64,000 nt of DNA from DMER01 sp003451645 (GTDB taxonomy: Bacteria > Pseudomonadota > Alphaproteobacteria > Micropepsales > Micropepsaceae). Within the stretch, counting starts at the first letter, position 1; each line of letters opens with the position of its first letter. Both the position numbers and the translations under genes were made by a program. Location of the stretch: contig DALYLR010000010.1 of the NCBI GenBank assembly GCA_031976175.1, forward strand, positions 1 through 64,000. The letters run 5' to 3'. Below, piece by piece: positions 50,191-59,411 of the stretch. The notes beneath the pieces were generated by a model. It was not told the origin of the DNA. It made no database searches and saw only the letters and a program-made list of their open reading frames with translations.

Positions 50191-52608
50191 TTAGAGTTTT
50201 GTACCTGCACTGAAACGGAAGGTTTCCGTCTCGTCATAGTCTTCATTCGCCAAGACATGGGAGAAATCAAGGCGGACAGGGCCAAAGGGCGAATTCCACG
50301 ACACGCTGACGCCAACGGATGCCCGAAGTGACAGGTCGTCCTGGACACACGCCGTATTCACGCCCGTACAATTGCCCACAGGCAAGTCGTCAATCAGACC
50401 GATCGTACCCACATCGGCAAAGATGCTCGTTTTGATCCCCAAATCTTCCGGCAAGAAGTTGGGAACGCTCAACTCCAGAGTACCAATCGCGAAGAGTTCG
50501 CCACCCTGGTAGCTGCGCGAATTGATTTCGCGCGGTCCCACGCCCGACGTTTTGAAGCCACGGAACGAACCGCCACCCTTCAGGAACCGGTCGGTTGGCT
50601 CCAGGATGTCGTCACCCCAGGCCATGATGTGACCTGCCGCCAATGAGGTGGTGAGAACGAAATCATCACCCCAGATGCGCTGATACCAGTCACCATTCAC
50701 TTCCGTCTTGAGGTAGTGCTTGTCACCCCCAAGACCCGCGAGGTCCTGGCTCACGCTGAAGCGATAGCCAGCCCGCGGTTCAATCGGATCGTCACGTTCG
50801 TCATAGATGAATGTGTAGCCCAAAACCGAGAACAAGACTTGCTGGCCGTCCGCGCGAATGTATGAACCCAGCACCGCATCGATGGTCGCGGCATCCGCAG
50901 GGTTAGAGAAGCTCAGAGTGGGTTGCCCTTGCGCCGTACGCGACGCGTTCACATTGGCCAGCAAACCATCAAGATCGTAATCATAGTTTTCCTGCCGCAA
51001 CGAATAACGAAGACCGAGACGTCCAAACTCCGAAGTCGGGAAACCGAGGCGCAAACCGCCACCGATCAAATCCGCTTCATAGAAGGACTCGTCGACCTGT
51101 GTGCGCGTGCTGTAGACGTCGACGCCCGCAGAGAGGTTCCGGTCGAGGAAATATGGCTCCGTAAAGCGCAGGTCAATTTGCTGACGCTCACCCGACACCT
51201 GCAATTGCAGCCGCAGGAATTGCCCCTTACCCAACAGGTTCTTCTCGGTCAGGGAGAATGAGCCCACAATACTGTCGGCCGAGGAGAAGCCCGCGCTCAC
51301 CGACAACTCGCCTGTCGATTGCTCTTCCACTTCGACATTGAGGTTGGTCCGATCCGGCGCACCGCCTGGTTCTTCGGTGATCTCAACCTTTTTGAAGAAG
51401 CCCAGCCCACGAATGCGTGAGCGCGAACGGTTCAACAAAACACGATTAAAAGCATCCCCTTCCGACAAGCGGATTTCCCGGCGGATTACCTTGTCGAGGG
51501 TGCGCGTGTTACCAACGATGTTGATGCGGTCAACATAAACCCGTGGGCCCTCTTCGATCTTGAACACCACATCAACGACGCGATCTTCGCGGTTGCGCTT
51601 CACCCGGGGACGGATGTCGACAAAGGCATAGCCCTTCTCGCCAGCGAGGATCGTCAGAGCATCGATGCTCTTGTCGATCAGTTCAGCATTATAAGTCTCA
51701 CCAGGCTCGATCTTGATGAGGCTCATCAAGCGGTCCTTGTCGATATCTTTGATGCTGCTCTCGATGTCGACCTTGCCGAAAGCGTACAGATCGCCTTCGT
51801 CCACCGTGAACGTGATGTAGAACCCGCTCCGGTCAGGCGCCAATTCAGCCACCGCAGACACAACCCGGAAGTCAGCATAGCCATTCGCCAGATAGAAACG
51901 ACGCAGCTGTTCGCGGTCAAAAGTCAGACGGTCGGGATCGTAATTATCATTAGACTGAAGAAAGTTCCACCAGGACGACTCAGCTGTCGCAATCTTGCTG
52001 CGCAAGGTTGCGTCCGAGAAATTCTTGTTACCGATAAAAATGATCCGGTCAACGCCGGTCGACGGCCCCTCATTAATCTCAAACACAAGATCAACGCGGT
52101 TCTGCGGCAGCTGAACGATCTTGGGCTCGACGGTGGCCGCAAAGCGGCCGCTGCGGCGGTACAGCTCCAAGACCCGGGTCACGTCCTTTTGGACCGCGGC
52201 GCGTGTGAAGACCTTGCGAGGCTTCAGCTGGACCTCTTCGTCAAGATTCTTGTCGGTAAGCTTGTTATTGCCCTCAAAAGCAATCCGGTTGATGATTGGA
52301 TTTTCAACAACCTTGACAATGATCACGCCGCCTTCCGGCAAAATTTGAACGTCGGAAAAAAGCCCCGTGTTGTGAAGCGTCTTGAGGGACAAATCGATCA
52401 TCGCCGGATTGTACGGCTGGCCCACGCGCACGACCATATAGGACAGGATCGTCGCTTCCTCGATGCGCTGATTACCCTCTACGCTCAACCGCTGCGCGAT
52501 CGGCCCGCGCGCCGGTTCTGCTTGAGCGAAAGCCATGCTGCCGGACAATTGCGGACTGACAAGGGCGGCTATCGCAACAAGGCCAAGGATTAGCAAATTT
52601 TTCATCAT
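50191..52608 (-). CDS. bamA: Outer-membrane assembly factor BamA
   Basis: Essential core of the BAM complex inserting beta-barrel proteins. The 805-residue precursor begins with a signal peptide (MMKNLLILGLVAIAALVSPQ, cleavage after AFA), five POTRA domains (about 30-410; IAQRLSVEGNQRIEEATILS, INRIAFEGNNKLTDKNL, VDRIIFIGNKNFSD, VYVDRINIVGNTRTLDKVIR) and the C-terminal barrel with the family GGGSFRGFKTSGVGPRE lid-lock motif (V/IRGF type) and final FRFSAGTKL. ATG codons at 52650 and 52638 lie upstream; 52608 is chosen because the signal peptide starts there. Confidence 0.97.
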   Translation of the reverse strand: MMKNLLILGLVAIAALVSPQLSGSMAFAQAEPARGPIAQRLSVEGNQRIEEATILSYMVVRVGQPYNPAMIDLSLKTLHNTGLFSDVQILPEGGVIIVKVVENPIINRIAFEGNNKLTDKNLDEEVQLKPRKVFTRAAVQKDVTRVLELYRRSGRFAATVEPKIVQLPQNRVDLVFEINEGPSTGVDRIIFIGNKNFSDATLRSKIATAESSWWNFLQSNDNYDPDRLTFDREQLRRFYLANGYADFRVVSAVAELAPDRSGFYITFTVDEGDLYAFGKVDIESSIKDIDKDRLMSLIKIEPGETYNAELIDKSIDALTILAGEKGYAFVDIRPRVKRNREDRVVDVVFKIEEGPRVYVDRINIVGNTRTLDKVIRREIRLSEGDAFNRVLLNRSRSRIRGLGFFKKVEITEEPGGAPDRTNLNVEVEEQSTGELSVSAGFSSADSIVGSFSLTEKNLLGKGQFLRLQLQVSGERQQIDLRFTEPYFLDRNLSAGVDVYSTRTQVDESFYEADLIGGGLRLGFPTSEFGRLGLRYSLRQENYDYDLDGLLANVNASRTAQGQPTLSFSNPADAATIDAVLGSYIRADGQQVLFSVLGYTFIYDERDDPIEPRAGYRFSVSQDLAGLGGDKHYLKTEVNGDWYQRIWGDDFVLTTSLAAGHIMAWGDDILEPTDRFLKGGGSFRGFKTSGVGPREINSRSYQGGELFAIGTLELSVPNFLPEDLGIKTSIFADVGTIGLIDDLPVGNCTGVNTACVQDDLSLRASVGVSVSWNSPFGPVRLDFSHVLANEDYDETETFRFSAGTKL

Positions 52609-52735
52609 TCTAACCTGTACTTGAGCCGCCAAGATCATCACCGCACGCATCGCTCAGCCGCCCCAATCTGGGACAACATTACCAACCTACCCGTCGCACA
52701 AGCAGATCGCAAGAGCGCCGTGAATTGATTCTTTC

Positions 52736-54154
52736 CTAGAACACCATCTTAACGATGTCGTTCCAAGTCGCAACCACCATGAGCCCCAAAACAAACGCCA
52801 GGCCAATCTGAAATCCAACCTGTTGCGCCGTCTCCCCCAACGGTTTCCCGCGAATACTCTCTATCGCATAATACAAAAGGTGGCCTCCGTCGAGGACCGG
52901 AATGGGCAAAAGGTTGAGAAGACCGATGCTCACTGACAACACGGCGATGAGGTGTATCAAGTATAGCACGCCTGACTGGGCGGCTTCGGAGGACACCTTG
53001 GCTATGCCGATGGGTCCGGACAGCTGGCGCACATCGCCAGTCCCGGTCACCAGCTGGCCGAAGAACTCCCCAATCTTGTAGATAATGAAGCCAACATCGG
53101 ACACACCCTTACTCAATGCGCTAGCGGGATCGTGGTAGACGGTCTCAATCTGCACGCGAGAGTTGGGCTGGGTTGGGTCGCTCATGATACCGATCTGAAA
53201 GACAGTTCCACCAGCGCCATCAGGTTTTGCCTCGGGCGTAAGCGTAAAGGACACGGCCTGGCCATTACGGTCTACCCTCATCGACAGAGCTTTTCCGCCA
53301 CTGGCCCGCACGAGCCCCACCACCTCCGAGAATGTCGTGACGGGCGTCCCCGATACCTCTGTTATGAGGTCATCCAAAGCAATCCCAGCCTTTTGCGCGG
53401 CGCCGCCGGCGGTCAGGCCTGTGACGACCGGCGGCAAGAAGGGTTGAATGCCAATGAGCGGCACCGCCACCTTTCCGCCCTGACCATCATCCTGATCCTC
53501 CAACCGGGGGGTCACGGTGATGGTGAAGACCTCCTCCGCCCGCTCGACCTTTAGCGTCATTGGCGTTGCAGTGCTGAGGCTCTCGGCCTTGCGAAACTCC
53601 AGGAAAGACCGGATGCTTTGACCGTTGACTGCAAGGATGAGGTCACCAGGCCGCAAGCCGGACGCGGCAGCTGGACTGCCTTCGGCGACCGTCCCAATTT
53701 TTGGTGGATACACTTTCTCGCCTGCGAAGATGTTCAAGCCTGCGAACACCGCGATGGCCAGCACAAAGTTGGCAAGCGGACCTGCGGCCGTAATGAACGC
53801 CTTTTGGTATAAGGGCTTGTGATGAAAAGATTGAGCGCGATCGGCAGGGGTCGCTTTGTCCAGAACCTCTTCGTCAACCCTAGAGGTCGATACATCCGCA
53901 TCACCCCAAAATTTCACATACCCGCCCAAGGGCAGCGCCGCCACCCGCCAGCGGGTTCCATGCCGGTCAACCCATCCAAACAACTCAGGTCCAAAGCCAA
54001 TTGAAAAGGCATCGATCCGCACATTGCACAGCCTGCCAGCCCAAAAATGCCCCTGTTCGTGGATGAAGACGACAACCGACAGGACAACGATGAACGGCAC
54101 GACATACCAAAATCCAGAAATGGCGAAATCACTCAACGCGGTCAAAACGTCCAT
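52736..54154 (-). CDS. rseP: Site-2 intramembrane zinc protease RseP
   Basis: Cleaves transmembrane anti-sigma factors and signal peptides. The 472-residue protein has the zinc motif HEQGH (H32, E33, H36) in the first membrane helix (FIVVLSVVVFIHEQGH), two periplasmic PDZ domains (about 150-225 and 235-330; ASGLRPGDLILAVNG, KAGIALDDLITEVSG) and the third zinc ligand in LLNLLPIPVLDGGHLLYYAI near residue 420. This is the usual order dxr-rseP-bamA. It lies 29 bases after dxr. Confidence 0.96.
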   Translation of the reverse strand: MDVLTALSDFAISGFWYVVPFIVVLSVVVFIHEQGHFWAGRLCNVRIDAFSIGFGPELFGWVDRHGTRWRVAALPLGGYVKFWGDADVSTSRVDEEVLDKATPADRAQSFHHKPLYQKAFITAAGPLANFVLAIAVFAGLNIFAGEKVYPPKIGTVAEGSPAAASGLRPGDLILAVNGQSIRSFLEFRKAESLSTATPMTLKVERAEEVFTITVTPRLEDQDDGQGGKVAVPLIGIQPFLPPVVTGLTAGGAAQKAGIALDDLITEVSGTPVTTFSEVVGLVRASGGKALSMRVDRNGQAVSFTLTPEAKPDGAGGTVFQIGIMSDPTQPNSRVQIETVYHDPASALSKGVSDVGFIIYKIGEFFGQLVTGTGDVRQLSGPIGIAKVSSEAAQSGVLYLIHLIAVLSVSIGLLNLLPIPVLDGGHLLYYAIESIRGKPLGETAQQVGFQIGLAFVLGLMVVATWNDIVKMVF

Positions 54155-54183
54155 CGAAAGTTCCCTTCGGAAAACCTGGAGAT

Positions 54184-55401
54184 CTAGTGGATATGCGAGA
54201 TAGGCGTGCTGGATTGTGCGATGGCGGAGCGGGCGGCGTGGCGGGCTTCAAGGTCCAATGCAAGAATTGCCGCCAAATCAAGGTGGTCAGATTGGGCCAT
54301 GTGTGGAAAGCCATTCAAAACCCGCTCGCAAACCTCAGCAACACCCAAGAATGGCAGTTGGCCATTTAAGAATGCCTCCACAGCCACCTCGTTGGCCGCG
54401 TTTAAGATGGTAGGGTAACCGCCGCCTTGTCGAAGGCAAGCTTGCGCTAGCGCCAAGGCTGGAAACCGGCTCAAATCCGGCGCCTCAAAGGTCAAGCTCC
54501 CGATTTGTGCAAGGTTCAACTTCGGCGCGCGCCATCGCAGCCGCTCGGGATAGGCCAAAACATGCGCGATCGGCAGGCGCATATCCGCGGCACCCATCTG
54601 TGCGTGGATTGATCCGTCGACAAATTCTATTAAAGCATGTACCAGCGACTGACGGTGAATGACAACACCGAGTTGCTCATGCGTCAGAGCGAACAAGTGG
54701 GCGGCTTCGATCAGTTCCAAGCCCTTGTTCATCAACGTTGCGGAGTCCACGGAAATCTTGGCGCCCATCGCCCAGTTTGGGTGGGCGCATGCCTCCTTGA
54801 TGGTTGCACACGCCATTCGGCGCAGATCCCAATCGCGGAATGGGCCGCCAGATGCTGTGAGAGTGACCGTTGCGACCTCGCTGTTAGCGGGTCCGTCCAG
54901 GATTTGAAAAACGGCATTATGCTCGGAATCGACCGGCAGAATGGTGGCGCCACTTGCCCGCGCCTGCGCCATGAAGGCATGGCCCGCCGTCACGAGGCAT
55001 TCCTTGTTTGCCAAGGCGATCGCCGCGCCGCGCCGCACGGCTGTCAAGGCTGGTTCAAGGCCTGCGGTCCCTACTATGGCCGCCATGACCAGGTCACTCG
55101 GCATCGCTGCTGCTTCATTTATAGCTTGCAGTCCCGCGGAGGTTGTGATGCCCGTACCAGCGAGGCGCTCGCGCAACTCTCCTAGCGCACCCTCATCTGC
55201 GATCGCGGCGTGATGTGCTTTCAGGCGGCGCGCCTGCTCGGCCAAGCCTCGGGCGTTACGCAACGCCGTTACCGCCACCACGTCAAAGCGTCCAGGCTCT
55301 GTCGCGTTGGCTTCCATAATCAGGTTGGCCGTCGATGTGCCAACCGATCCTGTCGCCCCAAGGATTGTCACCGTCCTCAGTTTGCTGGCTGGCGCCATCA
55401 T
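54184..55401 (-). CDS. dxr: 1-deoxy-D-xylulose 5-phosphate reductoisomerase
   Basis: NADPH-dependent first committed step of the MEP isoprenoid pathway. The 405-residue protein has the NADPH site TVTILGATGSVGTSTANLI, ALANKECLVTAG, the metal-binding PVDSEHNAVFQIL, LTASGGPFRDW, HPNWAMGAKISVDSATLMNKGLE and LNAANEVAVEAFL. The frame stays open 100 codons further upstream, over cdsA, but the true start is the ATG at 55401, which shares one base with the cdsA stop (TGATG). Works with ispDF at 8939-10108. Confidence 0.96.
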   Translation of the reverse strand: MMAPASKLRTVTILGATGSVGTSTANLIMEANATEPGRFDVVAVTALRNARGLAEQARRLKAHHAAIADEGALGELRERLAGTGITTSAGLQAINEAAAMPSDLVMAAIVGTAGLEPALTAVRRGAAIALANKECLVTAGHAFMAQARASGATILPVDSEHNAVFQILDGPANSEVATVTLTASGGPFRDWDLRRMACATIKEACAHPNWAMGAKISVDSATLMNKGLELIEAAHLFALTHEQLGVVIHRQSLVHALIEFVDGSIHAQMGAADMRLPIAHVLAYPERLRWRAPKLNLAQIGSLTFEAPDLSRFPALALAQACLRQGGGYPTILNAANEVAVEAFLNGQLPFLGVAEVCERVLNGFPHMAQSDHLDLAAILALDLEARHAARSAIAQSSTPISHIH

Positions 55402-56222
55402 CAACCCCACAAGAGCGGGCTCTCCCCGCTCATTCCCGTTAGAAGCGCAACCAGCAACGTAGCAGCAATCATACCATCCAGGCGGTCTAAAACACCGCCA
55501 TGACCGGGAATGAGGCCGGAGGTGTGCTTGACCCCAAAATAGCGCTTGATCAGCGACTCGCCTAGATCGCCCAGCTCGGTCACGATTGCTACGAGAAAGC
55601 CAATCAAGGCCGCGAGTGTTGGCATAGGCGCACCGATGAGCCAGCTGACCGCGCCGGCCGCCACGGTGCCCGCGGCAAGCCCTCCCGAAAAGCCGGACCA
55701 AGTCTTATTTGGAGAAATGGATGGCGCGAGTTTGGGCCCGCCGATCGCGCGCCCCACCGCATAGGCGGCGCTGTCCGCAGACCAAACGATCGCACAAAGC
55801 CAAACAACCGTTTGCAAGCCAACGCCAGGCTGGTCTCTTAGCCAGATCAGTGCGAAACAGGGCGCCAGCACATAGAGCGCACCAAATACGGGCCATGGTA
55901 CCCTCAGTCCCATCGCGCGTGCGGCAACACTGGCAGTCAGCGCCGTTGCCAGGGCGGCTGTCACGCTCAAGTCCGGCCTGCCAAGGCTCAAAGCCGCGAC
56001 GCCGCAGGCCAGACCTATTGAGGATATCCAGAAATGCCAATTCGGCGCGCGCCCATGTGCGAGCCTAGCCCATTCAAACGCCATCGCAATGCCAATCAAG
56101 AATGTAAAGAGCGCGAAGGGGATCGACCCAAACCAAATGGCACCAAGCGCCACAGGGATCATGACTGCCGCTGAAATCAGCCGCAGTCTTATGGTTCGGA
56201 TGGGTTCTTGCGCGATGCTCAC
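55401..56222 (-). CDS. cdsA: Phosphatidate cytidylyltransferase
   Basis: Makes CDP-diacylglycerol for phospholipid synthesis. The 273-residue protein has about eight membrane helices and the C-terminal signature region ESLIKRYFGVKHTSGLIPG then HGGVLDRLDG. The family signature has K-D where this protein has K-H (His233), a substitution worth checking. DSAAYAVGRAIGGPKLAPSI (SADSAAYAVGR) is also typical. The GTG start overlaps the uppS stop (GTGA), with GGGAGG just before it. Confidence 0.93.
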   Translation of the reverse strand: MSIAQEPIRTIRLRLISAAVMIPVALGAIWFGSIPFALFTFLIGIAMAFEWARLAHGRAPNWHFWISSIGLACGVAALSLGRPDLSVTAALATALTASVAARAMGLRVPWPVFGALYVLAPCFALIWLRDQPGVGLQTVVWLCAIVWSADSAAYAVGRAIGGPKLAPSISPNKTWSGFSGGLAAGTVAAGAVSWLIGAPMPTLAALIGFLVAIVTELGDLGESLIKRYFGVKHTSGLIPGHGGVLDRLDGMIAATLLVALLTGMSGESPLLWG

Positions 56223-56971
56223 CCCTCCCGCGCCGCATTCAGTCCGCCAAAGCGGCGCGTCCGTCGCTTGAATTCTGAGATGGCATCGCTAAGGTCGGCA
56301 GCACTGAAATCAGGCCAAAACTTATCGACAAAGACCAATTCAGCATAAGCAGTCTGCCACAATAGGAAATTGGACAAACGCTTCTCACCGCTGGTCCTAA
56401 TGACAAGATCAGGGTCAGGCAGCCCATCCGTCGCCAGATACCGCGCAAATAACGGTACCGATAACGCTTGAGGATCAAGACGGCCGGCAAGCACATCCAT
56501 GGCTATGCGTCGTGACGCTTCCACGATTTCATTCTGACCACCATAGTTAAAGGCGATGGTCAGCTTCAAGTTCGGGTTCCCCCGTGTCGTGGTCTCCGTC
56601 GCCTCAATGAGCTGAATGATCTCCGGATCAAGCCCATGGCGAGTGCCAATGATACGCACCTCGACCCCATTATGATGAAGCTCAGCCAGATCGGCCTTGA
56701 TATACTCCTTCAAGAGTCCCATCAAATCACTCACCTCCGAGGCCGGGCGCTTCCAGTTTTCGGAGGAGAAGCTATAGAGGGTCGCGCATGGAACCCGCGC
56801 ATCTCCTAGCGCACGAACGCAATTGCGCACAGCTTGCACGCCAGCCCTGTGGCCCATCACGCGCGGCAATCCCCGCGCTTTGGCCCACCGTCCATTTCCG
56901 TCCATGATGATCGCGATATGCTGGGGGCCATCCGCAGAAGGCTCAAGCGCAGTTTGTGCAGAGCGATGCAT
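56219..56971 (-). CDS. uppS: Undecaprenyl diphosphate synthase (isoprenyl transferase)
   Basis: cis-prenyltransferase making the C55 carrier lipid for peptidoglycan and lipopolysaccharide. The 250-residue protein has the catalytic Asp24 in IAIIMDGNGRWAKARGLPR, GHRAGVQAVRNCV, YSFSSENWKRP, IAFNYGGQNEIVEA, and DLVIRTSGEKRLSNFLLWQ followed by AYAELVFVDKFWPDF. It uses isoprenoid precursors from the dxr/ispDF pathway. Confidence 0.97.
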   Translation of the reverse strand: MHRSAQTALEPSADGPQHIAIIMDGNGRWAKARGLPRVMGHRAGVQAVRNCVRALGDARVPCATLYSFSSENWKRPASEVSDLMGLLKEYIKADLAELHHNGVEVRIIGTRHGLDPEIIQLIEATETTTRGNPNLKLTIAFNYGGQNEIVEASRRIAMDVLAGRLDPQALSVPLFARYLATDGLPDPDLVIRTSGEKRLSNFLLWQTAYAELVFVDKFWPDFSAADLSDAISEFKRRTRRFGGLNAAREG

Positions 56972-57049
56972 CTTCTTTGCCCTTGAGCGGTAGCCAGTAA
57001 AATCGGGCAGCCTGGCTTCGACACCAGACTACCCCGCGCGATGACGCCA

Positions 57050-57625
57050 CTAAATCTGCATAATCTCTTTGTCTTTAGCAGCAAGCGCTGCGTCAATGTC
57101 CTTAATGGTCTGGTCGGTCAGGTCTTGTACCTTTTCTTCTTGGGTCTTGCGCTCGTCCTCGCCCAGATGATGGTCCTTTTCCAGCCGCTTCAAGAGGTCC
57201 ATGGCATCACGCCGGACATTGCGGACCGCCACTTTGGCGCTTTCCGCATATTTATGCGCGATTTTTGTGAGCTCTTTGCGACGCTCTTCAGTCAATTGAG
57301 GAATGGGAATTCTGATCAAGGTGCCGTCGGCTTGCGGATTGAGGCCGAGCCCGGCGGAGCGAATTGCCTTATCAACGGCAGAGACCATCGCGCGGTCCCA
57401 GACCTGCACACTGATCATGCGCGGCTCGGGCACGTTGATGGTTCCGACTTGGGTGATGGGCATCTGGCTGCCATAGGCTTCAACAACCACAGGTTCGAGC
57501 AAGCTCGCGCTGGCCCGGCCTGTGCGAAGGCCGGTAAATTCATGTTTCAGCGTGGTGACCGCCCCGGCCATGCGCTTCTTGACGTCGTCGAGATCTAAAT
57601 TCGTGGGGCCCTTTGCTTGTGCCAT
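57050..57625 (-). CDS. frr: Ribosome recycling factor
   Basis: Splits post-termination ribosomes together with EF-G. The 191-residue protein has LKHEFTGLRTGRASASLLEP, PEPRMISVQVWDRAMVSAVD, AIRSAGLGLNPQADGTLIRI, PQLTEERRKEL and the C-terminal helix ending DAALAAKDKEIMQI. The length is normal and it follows pyrH after 74 bases. Downstream of it is uppS, 78 bases away. Confidence 0.97.
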   Translation of the reverse strand: MAQAKGPTNLDLDDVKKRMAGAVTTLKHEFTGLRTGRASASLLEPVVVEAYGSQMPITQVGTINVPEPRMISVQVWDRAMVSAVDKAIRSAGLGLNPQADGTLIRIPIPQLTEERRKELTKIAHKYAESAKVAVRNVRRDAMDLLKRLEKDHHLGEDERKTQEEKVQDLTDQTIKDIDAALAAKDKEIMQI

Positions 57626-57699
57626 TATCGCCTCCCGGAATTCACTGCCGGCGTAAAGGGCAGCCAGTCTGCCAGCTTATCCAGCAACCGCAATGTGCT

Positions 57700-58419
57700 T
57701 CAGTCTTTGACAATTGTGCAAGGCCCGTTGCCTTGGAGGACGCGCACCAAATTCATCCGTTCATGGATGTTGAACACCACGATCGGGATTTTGTTCTCGC
57801 GGCTCAAAGAGATTGCCGACGCGTCCATCACCTTAAGGTCACGTTGAAGCACATCCATGTAAGTCAGCGTTTCAAAGCGCGTCGCGGACTTGTCCTTTTT
57901 CGGGTCCGCCGTATAGATGCCGTCGACTTGCGTCCCCTTGAGCAGCGCGTTGCAGTTCATTTCCGCGGCCCGCAGTGCCGCACCAGTGTCAGTCGAGAAA
58001 AACGGATTCCCTGTACCCGCGGCAAAGATGACCACCCGCCCCTTTTCCATGTGCCGGATCGCGCGGCGCCGGATATAGGGCTCGCAGACCGTCATCATGG
58101 GTATCGCCGATAAGACGCGCGTGTGCACGCCAAGCTTCTCCAGCGCATTTTGCATTGCCAACGCGTTCATCACGGTCGCAAGCATGCCCATATAGTCGGC
58201 GCTCGCCCTCTCCATGCCCGCTGCAGCACCTGCGATGCCGCGAAAGATGTTGCCGCCGCCTGTTACTAGGCAGAGCTGGGCCCCAATATTGATCGCCTCC
58301 TTGATTTCCCCGGCAATTCGCGTCACGGCGGCCAGGTTAATCCCATAGGCATCGTCCCCCATAAGCGCCTCGCCCGACACCTTGAGAAGAACTCTTTGGA
58401 AGCGGGGCGGAGAGGACAT
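57700..58419 (-). CDS. pyrH: UMP kinase
   Basis: Hexameric bacterial UMP kinase of the amino-acid-kinase fold, first step toward UTP/CTP (with pyrG at 26818-28446). The 239-residue protein has RVLLKVSGEALMG, LVTGGGNIFRG, ADYMGMLATVMNALAMQNAL, FAAGTGNPFFSTDTGAALRA, DGIYTADPKKDKSA and IVVFNIHERMNLVRVL. The ATG lies 29 bases after tsf in the canonical rpsB-tsf-pyrH-frr unit. Confidence 0.97.
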   Translation of the reverse strand: MSSPPRFQRVLLKVSGEALMGDDAYGINLAAVTRIAGEIKEAINIGAQLCLVTGGGNIFRGIAGAAAGMERASADYMGMLATVMNALAMQNALEKLGVHTRVLSAIPMMTVCEPYIRRRAIRHMEKGRVVIFAAGTGNPFFSTDTGAALRAAEMNCNALLKGTQVDGIYTADPKKDKSATRFETLTYMDVLQRDLKVMDASAISLSRENKIPIVVFNIHERMNLVRVLQGNGPCTIVKD

Positions 58420-58448
58420 GGCGCTGAGAACTCTGTTGACAGGACGAA

Positions 58449-59378
58449 CTAGAGTTTCGCTGCGGCGGCAACCTCCGCAGCGAAGTCGGGGCCATCGTCC
58501 TTCTGAATCCCCTCGCCCAGACCATAGCGCACAAACCCAACAAGCGTAATGGGTGCGCCAGCATCGGCCTCCGCAGCCTTCACCGCGGCTTCAACTGTTA
58601 CATCTGGGTTGATGATAAAGGCCTGCTTTAGGAGCACGACCTCTTCATAGAATTTGCGCAGACGGCCTTCGACCATCTTCTGGATGACTGCATCTGGCTT
58701 GCCCGAGGCTCTCGATTGCTCCGTGAAGATCGCCCGCTCCCGCTCGACCAGAGCAGGGTCGACCTCTTCTTCACGCAGTGCAACGGGCGATGCAGCGGCC
58801 ACATGCATGGCGATTTGACGGCCCAAAGCATTCAGTTTCGCGGTGTCGCCCTCCGACTTCAGGCCGACAAGAACGCCGATTTTGCCCATCCCGGGTTGCA
58901 CGGCATTATGCACATATGTCGCCACCACGCCCGGATGCGCCTCCACGACCGCGGTACGCCGCAAGGTCATGTTTTCACCGATCGTCCCGATCAAACCGGC
59001 AATATGAGCCGCTACGTCGCCTTCTGAATTTGGATAGGGTTTGGCCTTCAACCGCTCCAGATGGCCCTCGCAGTCCAAAGCAATCTCGGCCAGCGCCAGC
59101 ACCGTCGACTGAAAGATTTCGTTGCGCGCAACAAAGTCTGTCTCGGAGTTAAGCTCTACCACCGCACCGGTTCCGTGACGCGAGGCGACGCCAACCAGTC
59201 CCTCAGCCGCGACCCGTCCGGCCTTCTTTGCCGCCTTTGCGAGACCTTTTGTCCGCAGCCAATCAATGGCTGCCTCCATGTCGCCCTTGGTTTCGGTCAA
59301 GGCAGATTTGCAATCCATCATGCCTGCGCCCGTCTTCTCGCGCAGGTCCTTGACCATACTGGCCGTAATCTCGCTCAT
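58449..59378 (-). CDS. tsf: Elongation factor Ts
   Basis: Nucleotide exchange factor for EF-Tu. The 309-residue protein has the N-terminal UBA-like domain (MVKDLREKTGAGMMDCKSAL, GDMEAAIDWLRTKGLAKAAK), then VELNSETDFVARNEIF in the core, and C-terminal QSRASGKPDAVIQKMVEGR. It lies 33 bases after rpsB and is probably coexpressed with it. Confidence 0.97.
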   Translation of the reverse strand: MSEITASMVKDLREKTGAGMMDCKSALTETKGDMEAAIDWLRTKGLAKAAKKAGRVAAEGLVGVASRHGTGAVVELNSETDFVARNEIFQSTVLALAEIALDCEGHLERLKAKPYPNSEGDVAAHIAGLIGTIGENMTLRRTAVVEAHPGVVATYVHNAVQPGMGKIGVLVGLKSEGDTAKLNALGRQIAMHVAAASPVALREEEVDPALVERERAIFTEQSRASGKPDAVIQKMVEGRLRKFYEEVVLLKQAFIINPDVTVEAAVKAAEADAGAPITLVGFVRYGLGEGIQKDDGPDFAAEVAAAAKL

Positions 59379-59411
59379 CCTGTTGTCCTTCTTGCCGTCA
59401 CACCGGTTTGG

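Noticed and set aside
49463..50194. A 243-codon open frame opposite ompH
   Set aside because: The reading is antisense to the Ala/Pro-rich OmpH coding sequence and gives Arg/Trp/Cys-rich low-complexity protein.
55402..55701. N-terminal extension of dxr by 100 codons
   Set aside because: The stretch overlaps cdsA in another frame, is Arg-rich and unlike Dxr. The ATG at 55401 gives the normal length and couples to the cdsA stop.
57659..57673. GGCAG/CTGCC hairpin between pyrH and frr as a terminator
   Set aside because: Five-pair stem followed by only three T residues, inside a conserved operon; more likely chance.
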